Assembly (NCBI RefSeq): GCF_024199795.1
Contig: NZ_JANADK010000001.1
Span: 2,976,001 to 3,040,000 of the forward strand
Length of the DNA stretch: 64,000 bases
Source of the DNA: Bradyrhizobium sp. CCGB01
GTDB taxonomy: Bacteria > Pseudomonadota > Alphaproteobacteria > Rhizobiales > Xanthobacteraceae
Direction: 5' to 3'
In this document: positions 24,977-33,202 of the stretch, piece by piece
How positions within the stretch are numbered: position 1 is the stretch's first letter
Layout of the letters: the number at the start of each line of letters is the position of its first letter
Program-made: the position numbers and the translations under genes
Notes under the pieces: generated by a model
What the model was told of the DNA's origin: nothing
Databases searched by the model: none
The model's input: only the letters and a program-made list of their open reading frames with translations

Positions 24977-25767
24977 TTGCCCTTGCTCGTGAATTTCTTC
25001 ACGGCGACGCGGAAATCCTCCGTGTTCATCGCCATGATGATCTTGTGCTCCTCGGCATCGAGCTGCTGCTTCACCGGCGTGGTGGCAGCCTGATAGACCA
25101 GCGACTTGGTGCCGGCGATCGCCGCCGGCGGGTTCTGCGCCAGGCGCTCGGCGAGTTTTCGCGTGGCCGCCTTCAACTCGGCGGCCGGAACGGTCTTGGC
25201 GACGAGGCCCCATTCATAGGCCTGCTGCGCGGTAAAATTATCCTCGGACAGGAAGATCTGGAGCGCACGTCGCGATCCGACCGTGCCGACGATCCCGACC
25301 GTCGAGCCGCCGTCCGGCGACACCCCGATCTTGGCATAGGCCGGCGTGAATTTGGCATCGTCGGCAGCGATGCAGAGATCGGTGACGAAGGCGAGGCCCA
25401 TGCCGGCGCCGGCCGCCGAGCCGTGCACGCTGGACAGCGAAATCTTCGGCATGCGCCGGATGATCTCGATGAAGGCGTGATAGTGCTTCAGCAGCTCGCC
25501 GACGACCGGCGTCACCGTGTTGGCTTCGGCCGCAGCGCCAATCGTCTGCAGATCGCCGCCGGCCGAGAAGGCGCGGCCTTCACCTTCGAGCACCACGACC
25601 CTGATGTCGTCGGCGCCCTCGATATAGGCCGCGAGCTGTTCGAGCTTCTGCGCGATCCCAAGGTTGATCGAGTTGAACGCGGCGGGGCGGTTGAGCGTGA
25701 TGGTTGCGATCGGGCCGTCGATCCGCAGCAACGCGGGATCATCGGGTTTGGAGACGGGAGCTGGCAT
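24973..25767 (-). CDS. Enoyl-CoA hydratase/isomerase family protein
   Basis: Crotonase-fold enzyme of about 265 residues from the ATG at 25767 (MPAPVSKPDDPALLRIDG), with GGGGA upstream; an ATG at 25785 is also possible. The oxyanion-hole segments are AFSAGGDLQTIG and VHGSAAGAGMGLAF. The region corresponding to the catalytic glutamates reads YAKIGVSPDGG, with Asp where many hydratases have Glu, so the activity may be isomerase or another crotonase reaction. It ends in KKFTSKGK. Probable role in fatty-acid or aromatic CoA-thioester breakdown. It forms a two-gene operon with the phosphatase. Confidence 0.87.
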   Translation of the reverse strand: MPAPVSKPDDPALLRIDGPIATITLNRPAAFNSINLGIAQKLEQLAAYIEGADDIRVVVLEGEGRAFSAGGDLQTIGAAAEANTVTPVVGELLKHYHAFIEIIRRMPKISLSSVHGSAAGAGMGLAFVTDLCIAADDAKFTPAYAKIGVSPDGGSTVGIVGTVGSRRALQIFLSEDNFTAQQAYEWGLVAKTVPAAELKAATRKLAERLAQNPPAAIAGTKSLVYQAATTPVKQQLDAEEHKIIMAMNTEDFRVAVKKFTSKGK

Positions 25768-25972
25768 TCTGGAAATCCCCGGCATGAGGTCGTTTCCGCA
25801 ACTAAATCGCAGATGGGCAGGGGTGACAATCCCCGGCGGCCAGTGCCCCGCATGCCGCTCTTGCGCAAGCCGAAACGATAGGCTCAAATGGGGCTGCCTT
25901 TGTTTAGGGACGGACACGAGCGCCGGCTCCTCCTAGGCCAGCAAAGCCAAAATCAGCGAGAGAGGAGACGAC

Positions 25973-26014
25973 ATGGGTTACGCTCGTGTCTCCGGAAATG
26001 GGCTGTTCCAATGA
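25973..26014 (+). other. 13-codon leader frame coupled to the flavoprotein gene
   Basis: A strong ribosome-binding site (GAGAGAGGAGA) precedes an ATG that opens MGYARVSGNGLFQ and stops at TGA, overlapping the ATG of the flavoprotein gene by four bases (ATGA). The flavoprotein ATG has no good ribosome-binding site of its own, so translation through this leader may deliver ribosomes to it. No run of a single amino acid or hairpin suggests classical attenuation. Confidence 0.5.
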
Positions 26015-27231
26015 CGGACGGTCCGGTGATCATTGTCGGGGCCGGCCATGGCGGCTACCAGGTCGCGGCATCCCTGCGCCAGGCGGGCTTTTCCGATCGC
26101 ATCTGCCTGATCAACGACGAGGCGCATCTGCCCTATCAGCGGCCGCCGCTGTCCAAGGGCTATATCAAGGGCTCGGCCGGGCCGGATAGCCTGATGTTCC
26201 GGCCGGAGAAATTCTACCAGGACCAGACAATCGAGCTGATCGCGGGCCGCGTGGTGTCGATCGACCGCGCCGGGCGCAAGGTGCATCTCGCATCTGGCGA
26301 GACGCTGCCCTACGGCCACCTCGTGCTGGCAACGGGTGCGCGGAATCGGTTGCTCGATCTGCCCAACGCCAATCTGCCGGATGTGAAATATCTGCGCATC
26401 CTCGACGACAGCGAGGCTTTGCGAAAGATCATAGCCTCGAAGACGCGCGTCGTGGTGATCGGTGCCGGCTTCATCGGTCTCGAATTCGCGGCCACCGCGC
26501 GGATCAAGGGGCTCGAGGTCGACGTGCTCGAACTCGCCCCGCGCGTGATGGCGCGCGCGGTGACGGCGGAGGTCTCGGAGTATTTTCAGGCGCGGCATCG
26601 CGAGGCCGGCATCCGCATTCATCTCGGTGTGCAGGCAACCTCGATCGAGGCCGAGGGCAGCAAGGTCACCGGCGTCTCCTTGAGCGATGGAAGGCATCTG
26701 CCGGCCGACCTCGTCGTGGTCGGTGTCGGCGTGTTGCCGAACATCGAGCTGGCGGCGGAGGCGGGGCTTCCGGTCGCCGCCGGCATCATCGTCGACGAAT
26801 ATCTCTCGACGTCCGATCCTGACATCTCTGCGATCGGTGACTGCGCGCTGTTCGCCAGTCCGCGCTTCGGCGGATCGCAGCGGCTGGAATCGGTGCAGAA
26901 CGCCACCGATCACGCCCGCTGCCTCGCGGCGCGGCTGACCGGCGACCGCAAGGCCTACGACAGCCATCCCTGGTTCTGGAGCGACCAGGGCGACGACAAG
27001 CTCCAGATGGCGGGGCTGACCACCGGCTACGACCGCGTCGTGCTGCGCGGCGATCCCGCGAAGAAAGCGTTCTCGGCGTTCTGCTACAAGGGCGACAGGC
27101 TGCTCGGCATCGAGTCGGTCAACCGTGCCGGCGACCACATGTTCGGCCGCCGCCTGTTCGGCATGGAACGCTCGATCACGCCGGAGCAGGCGGCGGATGA
27201 AGGCTTCGACCTGAAGAGCGCGCTGGCGTGA
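26011..27231 (+). CDS. FAD-dependent oxidoreductase, ferredoxin reductase-like
   Basis: 406-residue two-dinucleotide-binding flavoprotein of the rubredoxin/ferredoxin reductase group that serves oxygenase systems. The FAD motif is VIIVGAGHGGYQVAASLR at about 6, the NAD motif is VVVIGAGFIGLEFAATAR near 150, and the second FAD motif is ISAIGDCALFASP near 270. LPYQRPPLSKGYIKG and the reductase C-terminal domain (WFWSDQGDDKLQMAGL) are typical. The start at 26011 overlaps a 13-codon leader frame. No ferredoxin or oxygenase gene is adjacent, so its electron acceptor must be elsewhere; the cytochrome P450 at 49414-50634 in this window is one candidate. Confidence 0.9.
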   Translation: MTDGPVIIVGAGHGGYQVAASLRQAGFSDRICLINDEAHLPYQRPPLSKGYIKGSAGPDSLMFRPEKFYQDQTIELIAGRVVSIDRAGRKVHLASGETLPYGHLVLATGARNRLLDLPNANLPDVKYLRILDDSEALRKIIASKTRVVVIGAGFIGLEFAATARIKGLEVDVLELAPRVMARAVTAEVSEYFQARHREAGIRIHLGVQATSIEAEGSKVTGVSLSDGRHLPADLVVVGVGVLPNIELAAEAGLPVAAGIIVDEYLSTSDPDISAIGDCALFASPRFGGSQRLESVQNATDHARCLAARLTGDRKAYDSHPWFWSDQGDDKLQMAGLTTGYDRVVLRGDPAKKAFSAFCYKGDRLLGIESVNRAGDHMFGRRLFGMERSITPEQAADEGFDLKSALA

Positions 27232-28146
27232 TCAACTGGCCTTGACGACCGCGGCGACTTCCGCGGCCGTCGGCATCGACGGCCCGGCGCCCATGCGCTG
27301 CACGCTGATCGATGCGGCGGCGTTGGCGAAGGCGAGGGCCGTGCGCAATTGCACACCCTCGGCCAGCTGCGAGGCGAGCGCGCCGACGAAGCAATCGCCG
27401 GCGCCTGTGGTGTCGACCGCCTTCACCGCGCGCCCGGGCACTGCGAATTCCTCGCGGCCGGCGAGCGCGAGCACGCCCCGCTTGCCGAGCGTGATGCAGA
27501 TGGTCTGGTCCGCGCGCGCCTGAAGTTTTCGCGCGACGGCGATGATTGTTGCGGCCTTGTCGCTGTCCGAGAGCTCCACGCCTGCGAGGAAGCCGAGCTC
27601 GGTCTCGTTCAGCACGAGGATGTCGACGAGCGCGAGCAGCTCGCCGGACATCTTTTGCGCCGGCGCCGGGTTCAGGAGCGTCGTTGCGCCGGTGCTACGG
27701 GCGCGCTGGAAGAACGCGGCAATGGTCGGCAGCGGGATCTCGAACTGGCTGACGGCGACGTCGCCCTTCGCCAGCGGGACGTCCGCGACGTCGTCGGCGC
27801 TGACCAGCGCGTTGCTGCCGGGGATGACGACGATGGTGTTGTCGGAGGCCGCGACCGTGATGATGGCTGTGCCGCTGTGCGTGTCGGCGTCGCGAACGGA
27901 GCCGAGGTCGATGCCCTGGGCGCCGAGGAACGTCCGCAACTCGGCCCCGAACGAATCCTTGCCCAGCCGGCCGATCAGCGTGGTCTTCACGCCGAGCCTG
28001 GACGACGCGACCGCCTGGTTCGCGCCCTTGCCGCCCGGAAAATACAGCACCTGCTTGCCCGCGACGGTCTCGCCGACCCTTGGATGGCGATCGGCGGTCG
28101 CCACCACATCCATGTTGATGCTGCCGGCGATGTACACGCGCCCCAT
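27232..28146 (-). CDS. rbsK: Ribokinase
   Basis: PfkB-family sugar kinase of 304 residues, phosphorylating ribose at O5. It begins with YIAGSINMDVVATADRHP, continues with the GGKGANQAVASSRLG signature, NPAPAQ and the conserved NETELGFL, and ends with the anion hole and catalytic Asp in VDTTGAGDCFVGALASQLA. All ribokinase landmarks are present. Its stop codon abuts that of the convergent flavoprotein gene (TGA|TCA) with no spacer. A second PfkB kinase lies 19 bases upstream on the same strand, so they are co-transcribed. Ribokinase itself is likely, though close relatives act on other pentoses or nucleosides. Confidence 0.88.
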   Translation of the reverse strand: MGRVYIAGSINMDVVATADRHPRVGETVAGKQVLYFPGGKGANQAVASSRLGVKTTLIGRLGKDSFGAELRTFLGAQGIDLGSVRDADTHSGTAIITVAASDNTIVVIPGSNALVSADDVADVPLAKGDVAVSQFEIPLPTIAAFFQRARSTGATTLLNPAPAQKMSGELLALVDILVLNETELGFLAGVELSDSDKAATIIAVARKLQARADQTICITLGKRGVLALAGREEFAVPGRAVKAVDTTGAGDCFVGALASQLAEGVQLRTALAFANAAASISVQRMGAGPSMPTAAEVAAVVKAS

Positions 28147-28165
28147 GATATGACCTTACAAAATC

Positions 28166-29059
28166 CTAGACCCTGACTTCGAACTCGTGCCTGACTTTGG
28201 CGATGTCCACAAGGGTCGGCAGGCCGGCCTCGTTGCCGAGCCGCTGGATCTTGAAGGTCGAGGCGGCGCGGGCGAAATCAAAGTGCTCGCGCCAGCTTTT
28301 GCCGGGATGGGCGAGGTAGGAATAGACATAGGCGCCGTGGAAGACGTCGCCGGCGCCGTTGGTGTCGATCACGCGCTCGCGCGGGATCGGCATCGCCGGC
28401 ATGGTCTCGACCGTACCTGTCTCGTTGTACCAGAGCAGACCCTTCTCACCCATGGTGACGCCGCCGATCTTGCAGCCGCGGCTCTTGAGGTAATCGAGCA
28501 TCTTCTCCGGCGTCAGGTCCATCTGCTCGCACAACCGTTCGGCGACGATGGCGACGTCGATGAATGCGAGCAGCTCATGCGTGTTGGTGCGCAGGCCGCC
28601 GCCGTCGAGCGAGGTCAAAATGCCGGCCTCGCGGCAGACCTTGGCATAGTGGATCGCGGCATCGGGCTGGTGGCCGTCGATGTGCAGCGCGCGGCAGCCG
28701 CCGAGGTTGAGCATCGGGAACGGATGGATGTGCTCGTCGTCGCGGCAGCGGACGATGGCGCGCTTGCCGTCCTTGGGCATGATGAAGGACAGCGAGGACT
28801 GGTTCACCTTCCGCCCGTGCAGCGAGATCGCGTATTTCGCGCACATGTCCTGGAACATCCGCCCCAGCCAGTCATTGGCCGCCGTGGCGATCAGATCGGG
28901 CACGATGCCGAGCTTGGCGCAGCAGAACGCGGCCGTCACCGCGTTGCCGCCGAAGGAGACCGCGTAGTTCGTCGCCACGTGTTTCTCGTCGCCGGTCGGC
29001 ATGTGGTCGGTGATGAAGACGACGTCGATATAGGTCTGTCCGATAAAGAGGGCCTGCAT
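28166..29059 (-). CDS. PfkB family carbohydrate kinase
   Basis: 297-residue kinase of the same superfamily as the downstream ribokinase but clearly a different subfamily. It shows FIGQTYIDVVFITDHMP, VSFGGNAVTAAFCCAKLG in place of the GGKGAN motif, and the catalytic block VIDTNGAGDVFHGAYVYSYL. The substrate pocket residues differ, so it probably phosphorylates another sugar or nucleoside. It is the first gene of a two-gene operon with rbsK. The 207 bases upstream, before the divergent VOC gene, must hold promoters for both directions; no clear motif was found there. Confidence 0.87.
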   Translation of the reverse strand: MQALFIGQTYIDVVFITDHMPTGDEKHVATNYAVSFGGNAVTAAFCCAKLGIVPDLIATAANDWLGRMFQDMCAKYAISLHGRKVNQSSLSFIMPKDGKRAIVRCRDDEHIHPFPMLNLGGCRALHIDGHQPDAAIHYAKVCREAGILTSLDGGGLRTNTHELLAFIDVAIVAERLCEQMDLTPEKMLDYLKSRGCKIGGVTMGEKGLLWYNETGTVETMPAMPIPRERVIDTNGAGDVFHGAYVYSYLAHPGKSWREHFDFARAASTFKIQRLGNEAGLPTLVDIAKVRHEFEVRV

Positions 29060-29266
29060 TGGTTGTCCGTGATGCGCTGGGTGGTCCCGGCCGGCGGGAT
29101 TTACTCTAACACCGGTTCCGCTCTGGGGACGCTGAAATTATTCGCAAAACTGCCGCCAGAGCGCTTGAGGTCGGCAGGGGGCCGGAATACGACCATCACC
29201 GGCCCATGCCAAGCCCGGACAAACGCCGTCTCTCGGAATATGGTTCCGGGCCGATCAGAAGGGGAA

Positions 29267-30118
29267 ATGATGATCACCGGCCTCGATCACATCGTCGTTC
29301 TGGTGAGCGATATCGATGCGGCCAAGGCAGCGTATCAGACACTGCTCGCCCGCGCGCCCGCCTGGCAGAATTCCGGCGAGGGCGCCGACCGCGTGCTGTT
29401 CACGCTCCAGAACATGACGATCGAGCTGATGGCGCCGAGCGGCTTCAATGTTGCCGCGGACCGGATCCGCGCGCTGCTCGACGACCGCGAGGGCGTGCTC
29501 GCCAGCCTGTGCTTTCGTGTCGCAGACATGGGCAAGATGCACCGGCGGCTGGAGCGGGTCGCCTTGAAGCCGGATCCCATTGCCGAGGTCGAAAGCAGCG
29601 ACGCCGGGAGCGGCGCGGTCCTGCACTGGCGGCGCACCCGTGCCGCGACCGAACTGACGCGTGGCGTGCGGATGTTCTTCCTCGAGCTCGCCGAGGAGCG
29701 GCCGCTGTCGGCTGCGACCGACATCGCGCCGATCGACGGGCTCGACCACGTCGTGGTGACGACCGAGGATTCCGACCGTGCCGCCGCGCTCTATGGCGCC
29801 CGGCTCGGGCTTGATCTCGCGCTCGACCGTTCGCACCAGGATTGGGGCCAGCTGATGTTCTTCCGCTGCGGCGACCTCATCGTCGAAGTGGTGCGCCGCC
29901 CCGTGGCTGGCGGCGACATCATGCATGACCGGCTCTGGGGCCTGAGCTGGCGGGTGGCCGACATCGACGCCACGCGCGCCCGCCTGATCGCCGGCGGCCT
30001 CGACGTCACCGAGGTGCGCAACGGCCGCAAGCCGGGCACGCGGATCATGACGGTGCGGAACGGCACCTGCGGCATCCAGACCGTGCTGCTGGAGCGCTCG
30101 CCGAAGCCGGTGGATTAA
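29267..30118 (+). CDS. VOC family protein with two glyoxalase-like domains
   Basis: 283 residues. Two vicinal-oxygen-chelate halves are seen: the first starts GLDHIVVLVSDIDAAKAAYQ, the second starts GLDHVVVTTEDSDRAAALYG near residue 165 and contains QLMFFRCGDLIVEVV. The two GLDH histidines and the Glu of LIVEVV are candidate metal ligands. GAAGGGG precedes tandem ATG codons, the first at 29267. The frame is open far upstream (to 28187), but only by running antisense through the PfkB gene. Function could be dioxygenase, glyoxalase or a binding protein; neighbours do not decide. Confidence 0.83.
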   Translation: MMITGLDHIVVLVSDIDAAKAAYQTLLARAPAWQNSGEGADRVLFTLQNMTIELMAPSGFNVAADRIRALLDDREGVLASLCFRVADMGKMHRRLERVALKPDPIAEVESSDAGSGAVLHWRRTRAATELTRGVRMFFLELAEERPLSAATDIAPIDGLDHVVVTTEDSDRAAALYGARLGLDLALDRSHQDWGQLMFFRCGDLIVEVVRRPVAGGDIMHDRLWGLSWRVADIDATRARLIAGGLDVTEVRNGRKPGTRIMTVRNGTCGIQTVLLERSPKPVD

Positions 30119-30148
30119 GAGCGCCGTTCTTCCCTCTAGAAGACCCCT

Positions 30149-30236
30149 GTAGGGTGGGCAAAGGCGCGCTTGCGCCGTGCCCACGTCTTCTAACAAGTCT
30201 CCAACACGTGGGCACGCTTCGCTTTGCCCACCCTAC
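30149..30236. repeat. Inverted repeat of the GTAGGGTGGGC family
   Basis: GTAGGGTGGGCAAAGGCGCG opens and TTCGCTTTGCCCACCCTAC closes the element, with internal GTGCCCACG and CGTGGGCAC also inverted. It is the third full copy in the window and lies after the VOC gene. Confidence 0.8.
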
Positions 30237-30259
30237 GAAACTGTCTCCGCGCCGGCAGT

Positions 30260-30295
30260 CTGGATTGCTTCGTCGCTTCGCTCCTCGCAATGACG
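30260..30295. repeat. Short repeat of the GGATTGCTTCG...CGCAATGACG type
   Basis: CTGGATTGCTTCGTCGCTTC followed by GCTCCTCGCAATGACG has the form of a very common rhizobial intergenic element. It directly follows the GTAGGGTGGGC copy, making a composite repeat. Only one copy of this type was noticed in the window. Confidence 0.45.
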
Positions 30296-30320
30296 GCGGG
30301 AGCGTGGTACATGGCATACC

Positions 30321-31052
30321 GTGAGCACCCAGCGAGCAACCGGTTTGGCGAAGGCAAAGCGAACTCTGAAATGGCAGCGCGACCCCGAAGGGATGCGGCT
30401 GCGCATTCTCGAAGCCGCCAAGCAGGAGTTCTCGGCCCATGGCCTCGCCGGCGCGCGTGTCGACCGCATCGCGGCCAAGGCCGGCGCCAACAAGCGCATG
30501 CTCTACTACCACGTGGGCAACAAGGACGAGCTTTATCTCGCGGTGCTCGAAGGTGCCTATGACAAGATCCGCAGCGAGGAGCGGGGGCTCGACCTCGAAC
30601 ATCTCGATCCGCCCGAGGCGATCCGCCGGCTGATCGAGTTCACCTGGAGCTACTTCCTGCGCAATCCCGAATTCCTGTCGCTGCTCCAGACCGAGAACCT
30701 CGCGCGCGCCAAGCATTTGAAGAAATCGACCAAGGTCAAGTCGATGCACTCGCCCTTCGTCGAGATGATCCGCACCGTGGTGCGGCGCGGCGTCGACAGC
30801 GGCGACTTCCAGGTCGCCGTCGATCCGGTGCAGCTCTACATCTCGATCGCGGGGCTCTGCTTCTTCTATCTCTCCAATTCGGCCACGTTGAGCGTGATCT
30901 TCGGTCGCGATCTGCTCGCCAGGGACGCCAAGGACGAGCGGCTGGCGCACATGGTCGGCCTCGTGCTGGCCGCGCTGACGGGGCAGTCGGTGGCGCTGTT
31001 CGAGATTGCGAAGACCCCGAAGTCGCGCACTGCGGTGGCGCAGACGGTTTAG
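30321..31052 (+). CDS. TetR/AcrR family transcriptional regulator
   Basis: 243 residues from a GTG start; an ATG at 30393 would remove 24 residues. The helix-turn-helix covers about 27-75: RLRILEAAKQEFSAHGLAG, DRIAAKAGANKRMLYYHVGN and KDELYLAVLE. The remaining helical domain is ligand-binding and includes FLRNPEFLSLLQTENL. It precedes, in the same direction, the seven-gene transport and catabolic operon starting at 31348, from which it is separated by a palindromic repeat and a promoter-like sequence. It is the likely regulator of that operon; the ligand would then be the imported compound or a derivative. Confidence 0.88.
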   Translation: MSTQRATGLAKAKRTLKWQRDPEGMRLRILEAAKQEFSAHGLAGARVDRIAAKAGANKRMLYYHVGNKDELYLAVLEGAYDKIRSEERGLDLEHLDPPEAIRRLIEFTWSYFLRNPEFLSLLQTENLARAKHLKKSTKVKSMHSPFVEMIRTVVRRGVDSGDFQVAVDPVQLYISIAGLCFFYLSNSATLSVIFGRDLLARDAKDERLAHMVGLVLAALTGQSVALFEIAKTPKSRTAVAQTV

Positions 31053-31071
31053 CGCGCGCTATCTCCCCATC

Positions 31072-31199
31072 GTCGTCCTGGCGAACGCCAGGACCCATAC
31101 CGCGTGATCTATCGATTTGGCCGCGGTGCTAATCCCGGACGACCAGCCTTCGCCAAACCCCTCCCTGGGGTAGTGGGTCCTGGCGTTCGCCAGGACGAC
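31072..31199. repeat. Long-armed inverted repeat between TetR and ABC operon
   Basis: Each arm is itself a hairpin: GTCGTCCTGGCGAACGCCAG at 31072 and CTGGCGTTCGCCAGGACGAC ending at 31199 are inverse copies, extended inward by ACCC and GGGT. The interior is about 78 bases. REP-like, probably also ending TetR transcription. Confidence 0.7.
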
Positions 31200-31283
31200 A
31201 CCGATTGTGTGGGACGGGTGTGCATTCCATCACAATCCTCCATTGAGCCCCGGAACCGGCACAAAACGTCACAGGGAAAGCTC

Positions 31284-31311
31284 TGGACAGTATTTATCCA
31301 ACGAGTTAATT
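31284..31311 (+). promoter_or_regulatory. Candidate promoter of the sugar ABC/catabolic operon
   Basis: TGGACA and TTAATT are spaced by 16 bases, about 37 bases before the GTG start of the permease gene. The region is locally AT-rich (TATTTATCCAACGAG between the boxes). Confidence 0.4.
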
Positions 31312-31347
31312 TCTCCTCCGAACGAAGAAGAATGCCGGGAGTGAGAC

Positions 31348-32157
31348 GTGGCTGAATTGAAGCCGCAAAGTGCGGTGTCCAAGATACTGAACGCGGCCTG
31401 GGTGCGGCCGTTTCTGTTCCTGGTGTTCATCGTCGTTGCCTGGGATCTCGCGATCCGCCTGTTCAAAATTCCCGCCTATCAGATTCCGTCGCCGGGCGAT
31501 GTTCTCGCCGTGCTGCGCACCGAATGGCCCGAGCTGCTGCGCCAGTCCTGGCCGACCACTTATGCGACCGTCTGCGGCTTCCTGCTGTCGGCGCTGTTCG
31601 GCATTCCCGTCGCGATGCTGATCGCGGGGTCGAAGACGGTGGAGAGCTACGTCTATCCGCTGCTGGTGTTCTCGCAGTCCGTGCCGAAGATCGCGATCGC
31701 GCCGCTGTTCGTGGTCTGGTTCGGCTTCGGCATCATCCCAAAGGTGATTTCGGCGTTCCTGCTCGGCTTCTTTCCCGTCGTCGTGTCCGCCGTGCAGGGC
31801 TTCAAGTCCGTCGACCCTGACATGGTCGATCTCGCCCGCGCCATGCAGGGCAGCCGCTTCCAGGTGTTTCGCGCGGTGAACCTGCCGCATGCGCTGCCGG
31901 CGATCTTCTCTGGCCTCAAAGTGTCCGTGACGCTCGCCGTGGTCGGCGCCGTCGTCGGCGAGTTCGTCGGCTCCAATTCCGGCATCGGCTACGTGATGCA
32001 GCGTTCGATCGGCACGTTCGACCTGCCGACGATGTTCGCAGCGCTCGTCATCCTCGCGCTGCTCGGCGTGATCCTGTTCTGGATCGTCGACCGGATCGAG
32101 AAGCTGATCATTCCCTGGCATGTCAGCCAGCGCGAAGACGTGATTTTTGCCTCTTAA
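31348..32157 (+). CDS. ABC transporter permease, SsuC/TauC-like
   Basis: Inner-membrane permease of a nitrate/sulfonate/taurine-type importer, 269 residues from a GTG with GGGAG upstream. It has six hydrophobic segments, and the EAA coupling loop is visible as DLARAMQGSRFQVFRAVNLP. Early residues YQIPSPGDVLAVL are typical of the family. It is the first gene of an operon continuing with a periplasmic receptor and an ATPase, so the importer is complete with one permease type that would dimerise. Downstream enzymes suggest that it imports a sugar-like or polyhydroxy compound rather than a sulfonate. Confidence 0.92.
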   Translation: MAELKPQSAVSKILNAAWVRPFLFLVFIVVAWDLAIRLFKIPAYQIPSPGDVLAVLRTEWPELLRQSWPTTYATVCGFLLSALFGIPVAMLIAGSKTVESYVYPLLVFSQSVPKIAIAPLFVVWFGFGIIPKVISAFLLGFFPVVVSAVQGFKSVDPDMVDLARAMQGSRFQVFRAVNLPHALPAIFSGLKVSVTLAVVGAVVGEFVGSNSGIGYVMQRSIGTFDLPTMFAALVILALLGVILFWIVDRIEKLIIPWHVSQREDVIFAS

Positions 32158-32209
32158 CTTAAGCAACGGCCATCAACGGCCGAAACATAACGACAAAGGG
32201 AGAGTGACG

Positions 32210-33202
32210 ATGAAGCGGTGGATAGGGGCTGTCTCGACGGCGTTGATGGTGTTCGCGGCCATGCCGGCGCAGGCAGCCGACAAGGTCGTGCTGATGCTGA
32301 ACTGGTACGTCTATGGCGAGCACGCGCCGTTCTATTATGGCAAGGCCAAGGGCATCTATGCCGCCGAGGGCATCGATCTCGAGATCCAGGAAGGCCGCGG
32401 CTCGGCTGCGACCACGCAGGCTGTCGCCGCCAAGACCGCGGACTTCGGCTATGTCGACGTTCCCACCATGATGCGCGCCGCGATCAAGGGCGCGCCCGTG
32501 GTTGCGACCGGCGTGCTGCTCCAGACCAGCCCGATGTCCGCGATGGGTTTTGCCGACAAGAACATCAAGAAGCCCGAAGACATCAAGGGCAAGACGGTGG
32601 CGATCACGCCGGCGGATTCCATGACCCAGATCTGGCCGCTGTTCCTGAAGAAGACCGGCCTGAAGGAGAGCGACTTCCAGACTGTTGCCGGCGACGGCCA
32701 GACCAAGCTCAACGCGGTCATCAACGGCCAGGCTGACCTGCTGCTCGGCTACGTCATGGACCAGTCGATGAAGATCAAGGACGCGACCGGCAAGGACGTG
32801 TTCCCGATCAAGTTCGCCGACTACGGCATCAACATGGTCTCCTCGGGCATCATCGCCAACTCCGACTATGTGAAGGCCAATGCCGACCTCGTCCGCCGCT
32901 TCATGTCAGCGACGACCAAGGCGGTCGAGGCCGCCGAGAAGGAGCCGAAGGCGGCGGCGCAGTCAATCCTCGATGCCAACCCCAAGGGCGGCAAGATCGA
33001 TACGCTGACGCAGGGCTTTGAGCTGACCATTCCGCTCTACCGGACCGCGGAGACCAAGACCAAGCGGCCGTTCCAGGTCACCGACCAGAACATGACCGAC
33101 TCGGTCAATCTGATGGTCGAATATGGCGGCCTCGACGCCAAGGCCAAGGAGAACCCGAAAGCCTTCTATACCAACGACTACCTCCCGAAGAGTGGCTCGT
33201 GA
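32210..33202 (+). CDS. ABC transporter substrate-binding protein, NMT1/THI5-like
   Basis: 330-residue periplasmic receptor; signal peptide MKRWIGAVSTALMVFAAMP with cleavage after AQA. The mature protein starts ADKVVLMLNWYVYGEHAPFY, the hallmark of NMT1/SsuA-like receptors, with VAAKTADFGYVDVPTMMRA and GKTVAITPADSMTQIWP further on. The ATG at 32210 has GGGAGAG upstream. Its stop overlaps the GTG of the ATPase gene. The receptor probably binds an amphiphilic or pyrimidine- or sugar-like molecule; family knowledge does not decide. Confidence 0.92.
   Translation: MKRWIGAVSTALMVFAAMPAQAADKVVLMLNWYVYGEHAPFYYGKAKGIYAAEGIDLEIQEGRGSAATTQAVAAKTADFGYVDVPTMMRAAIKGAPVVATGVLLQTSPMSAMGFADKNIKKPEDIKGKTVAITPADSMTQIWPLFLKKTGLKESDFQTVAGDGQTKLNAVINGQADLLLGYVMDQSMKIKDATGKDVFPIKFADYGINMVSSGIIANSDYVKANADLVRRFMSATTKAVEAAEKEPKAAAQSILDANPKGGKIDTLTQGFELTIPLYRTAETKTKRPFQVTDQNMTDSVNLMVEYGGLDAKAKENPKAFYTNDYLPKSGS

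Noticed and set aside
28187..29266. Long plus-strand open frame joined to the VOC protein
   Set aside because: It runs antisense through the PfkB kinase gene and has no family features; the VOC domain starts exactly at the ATG pair at 29267 behind a ribosome-binding site.
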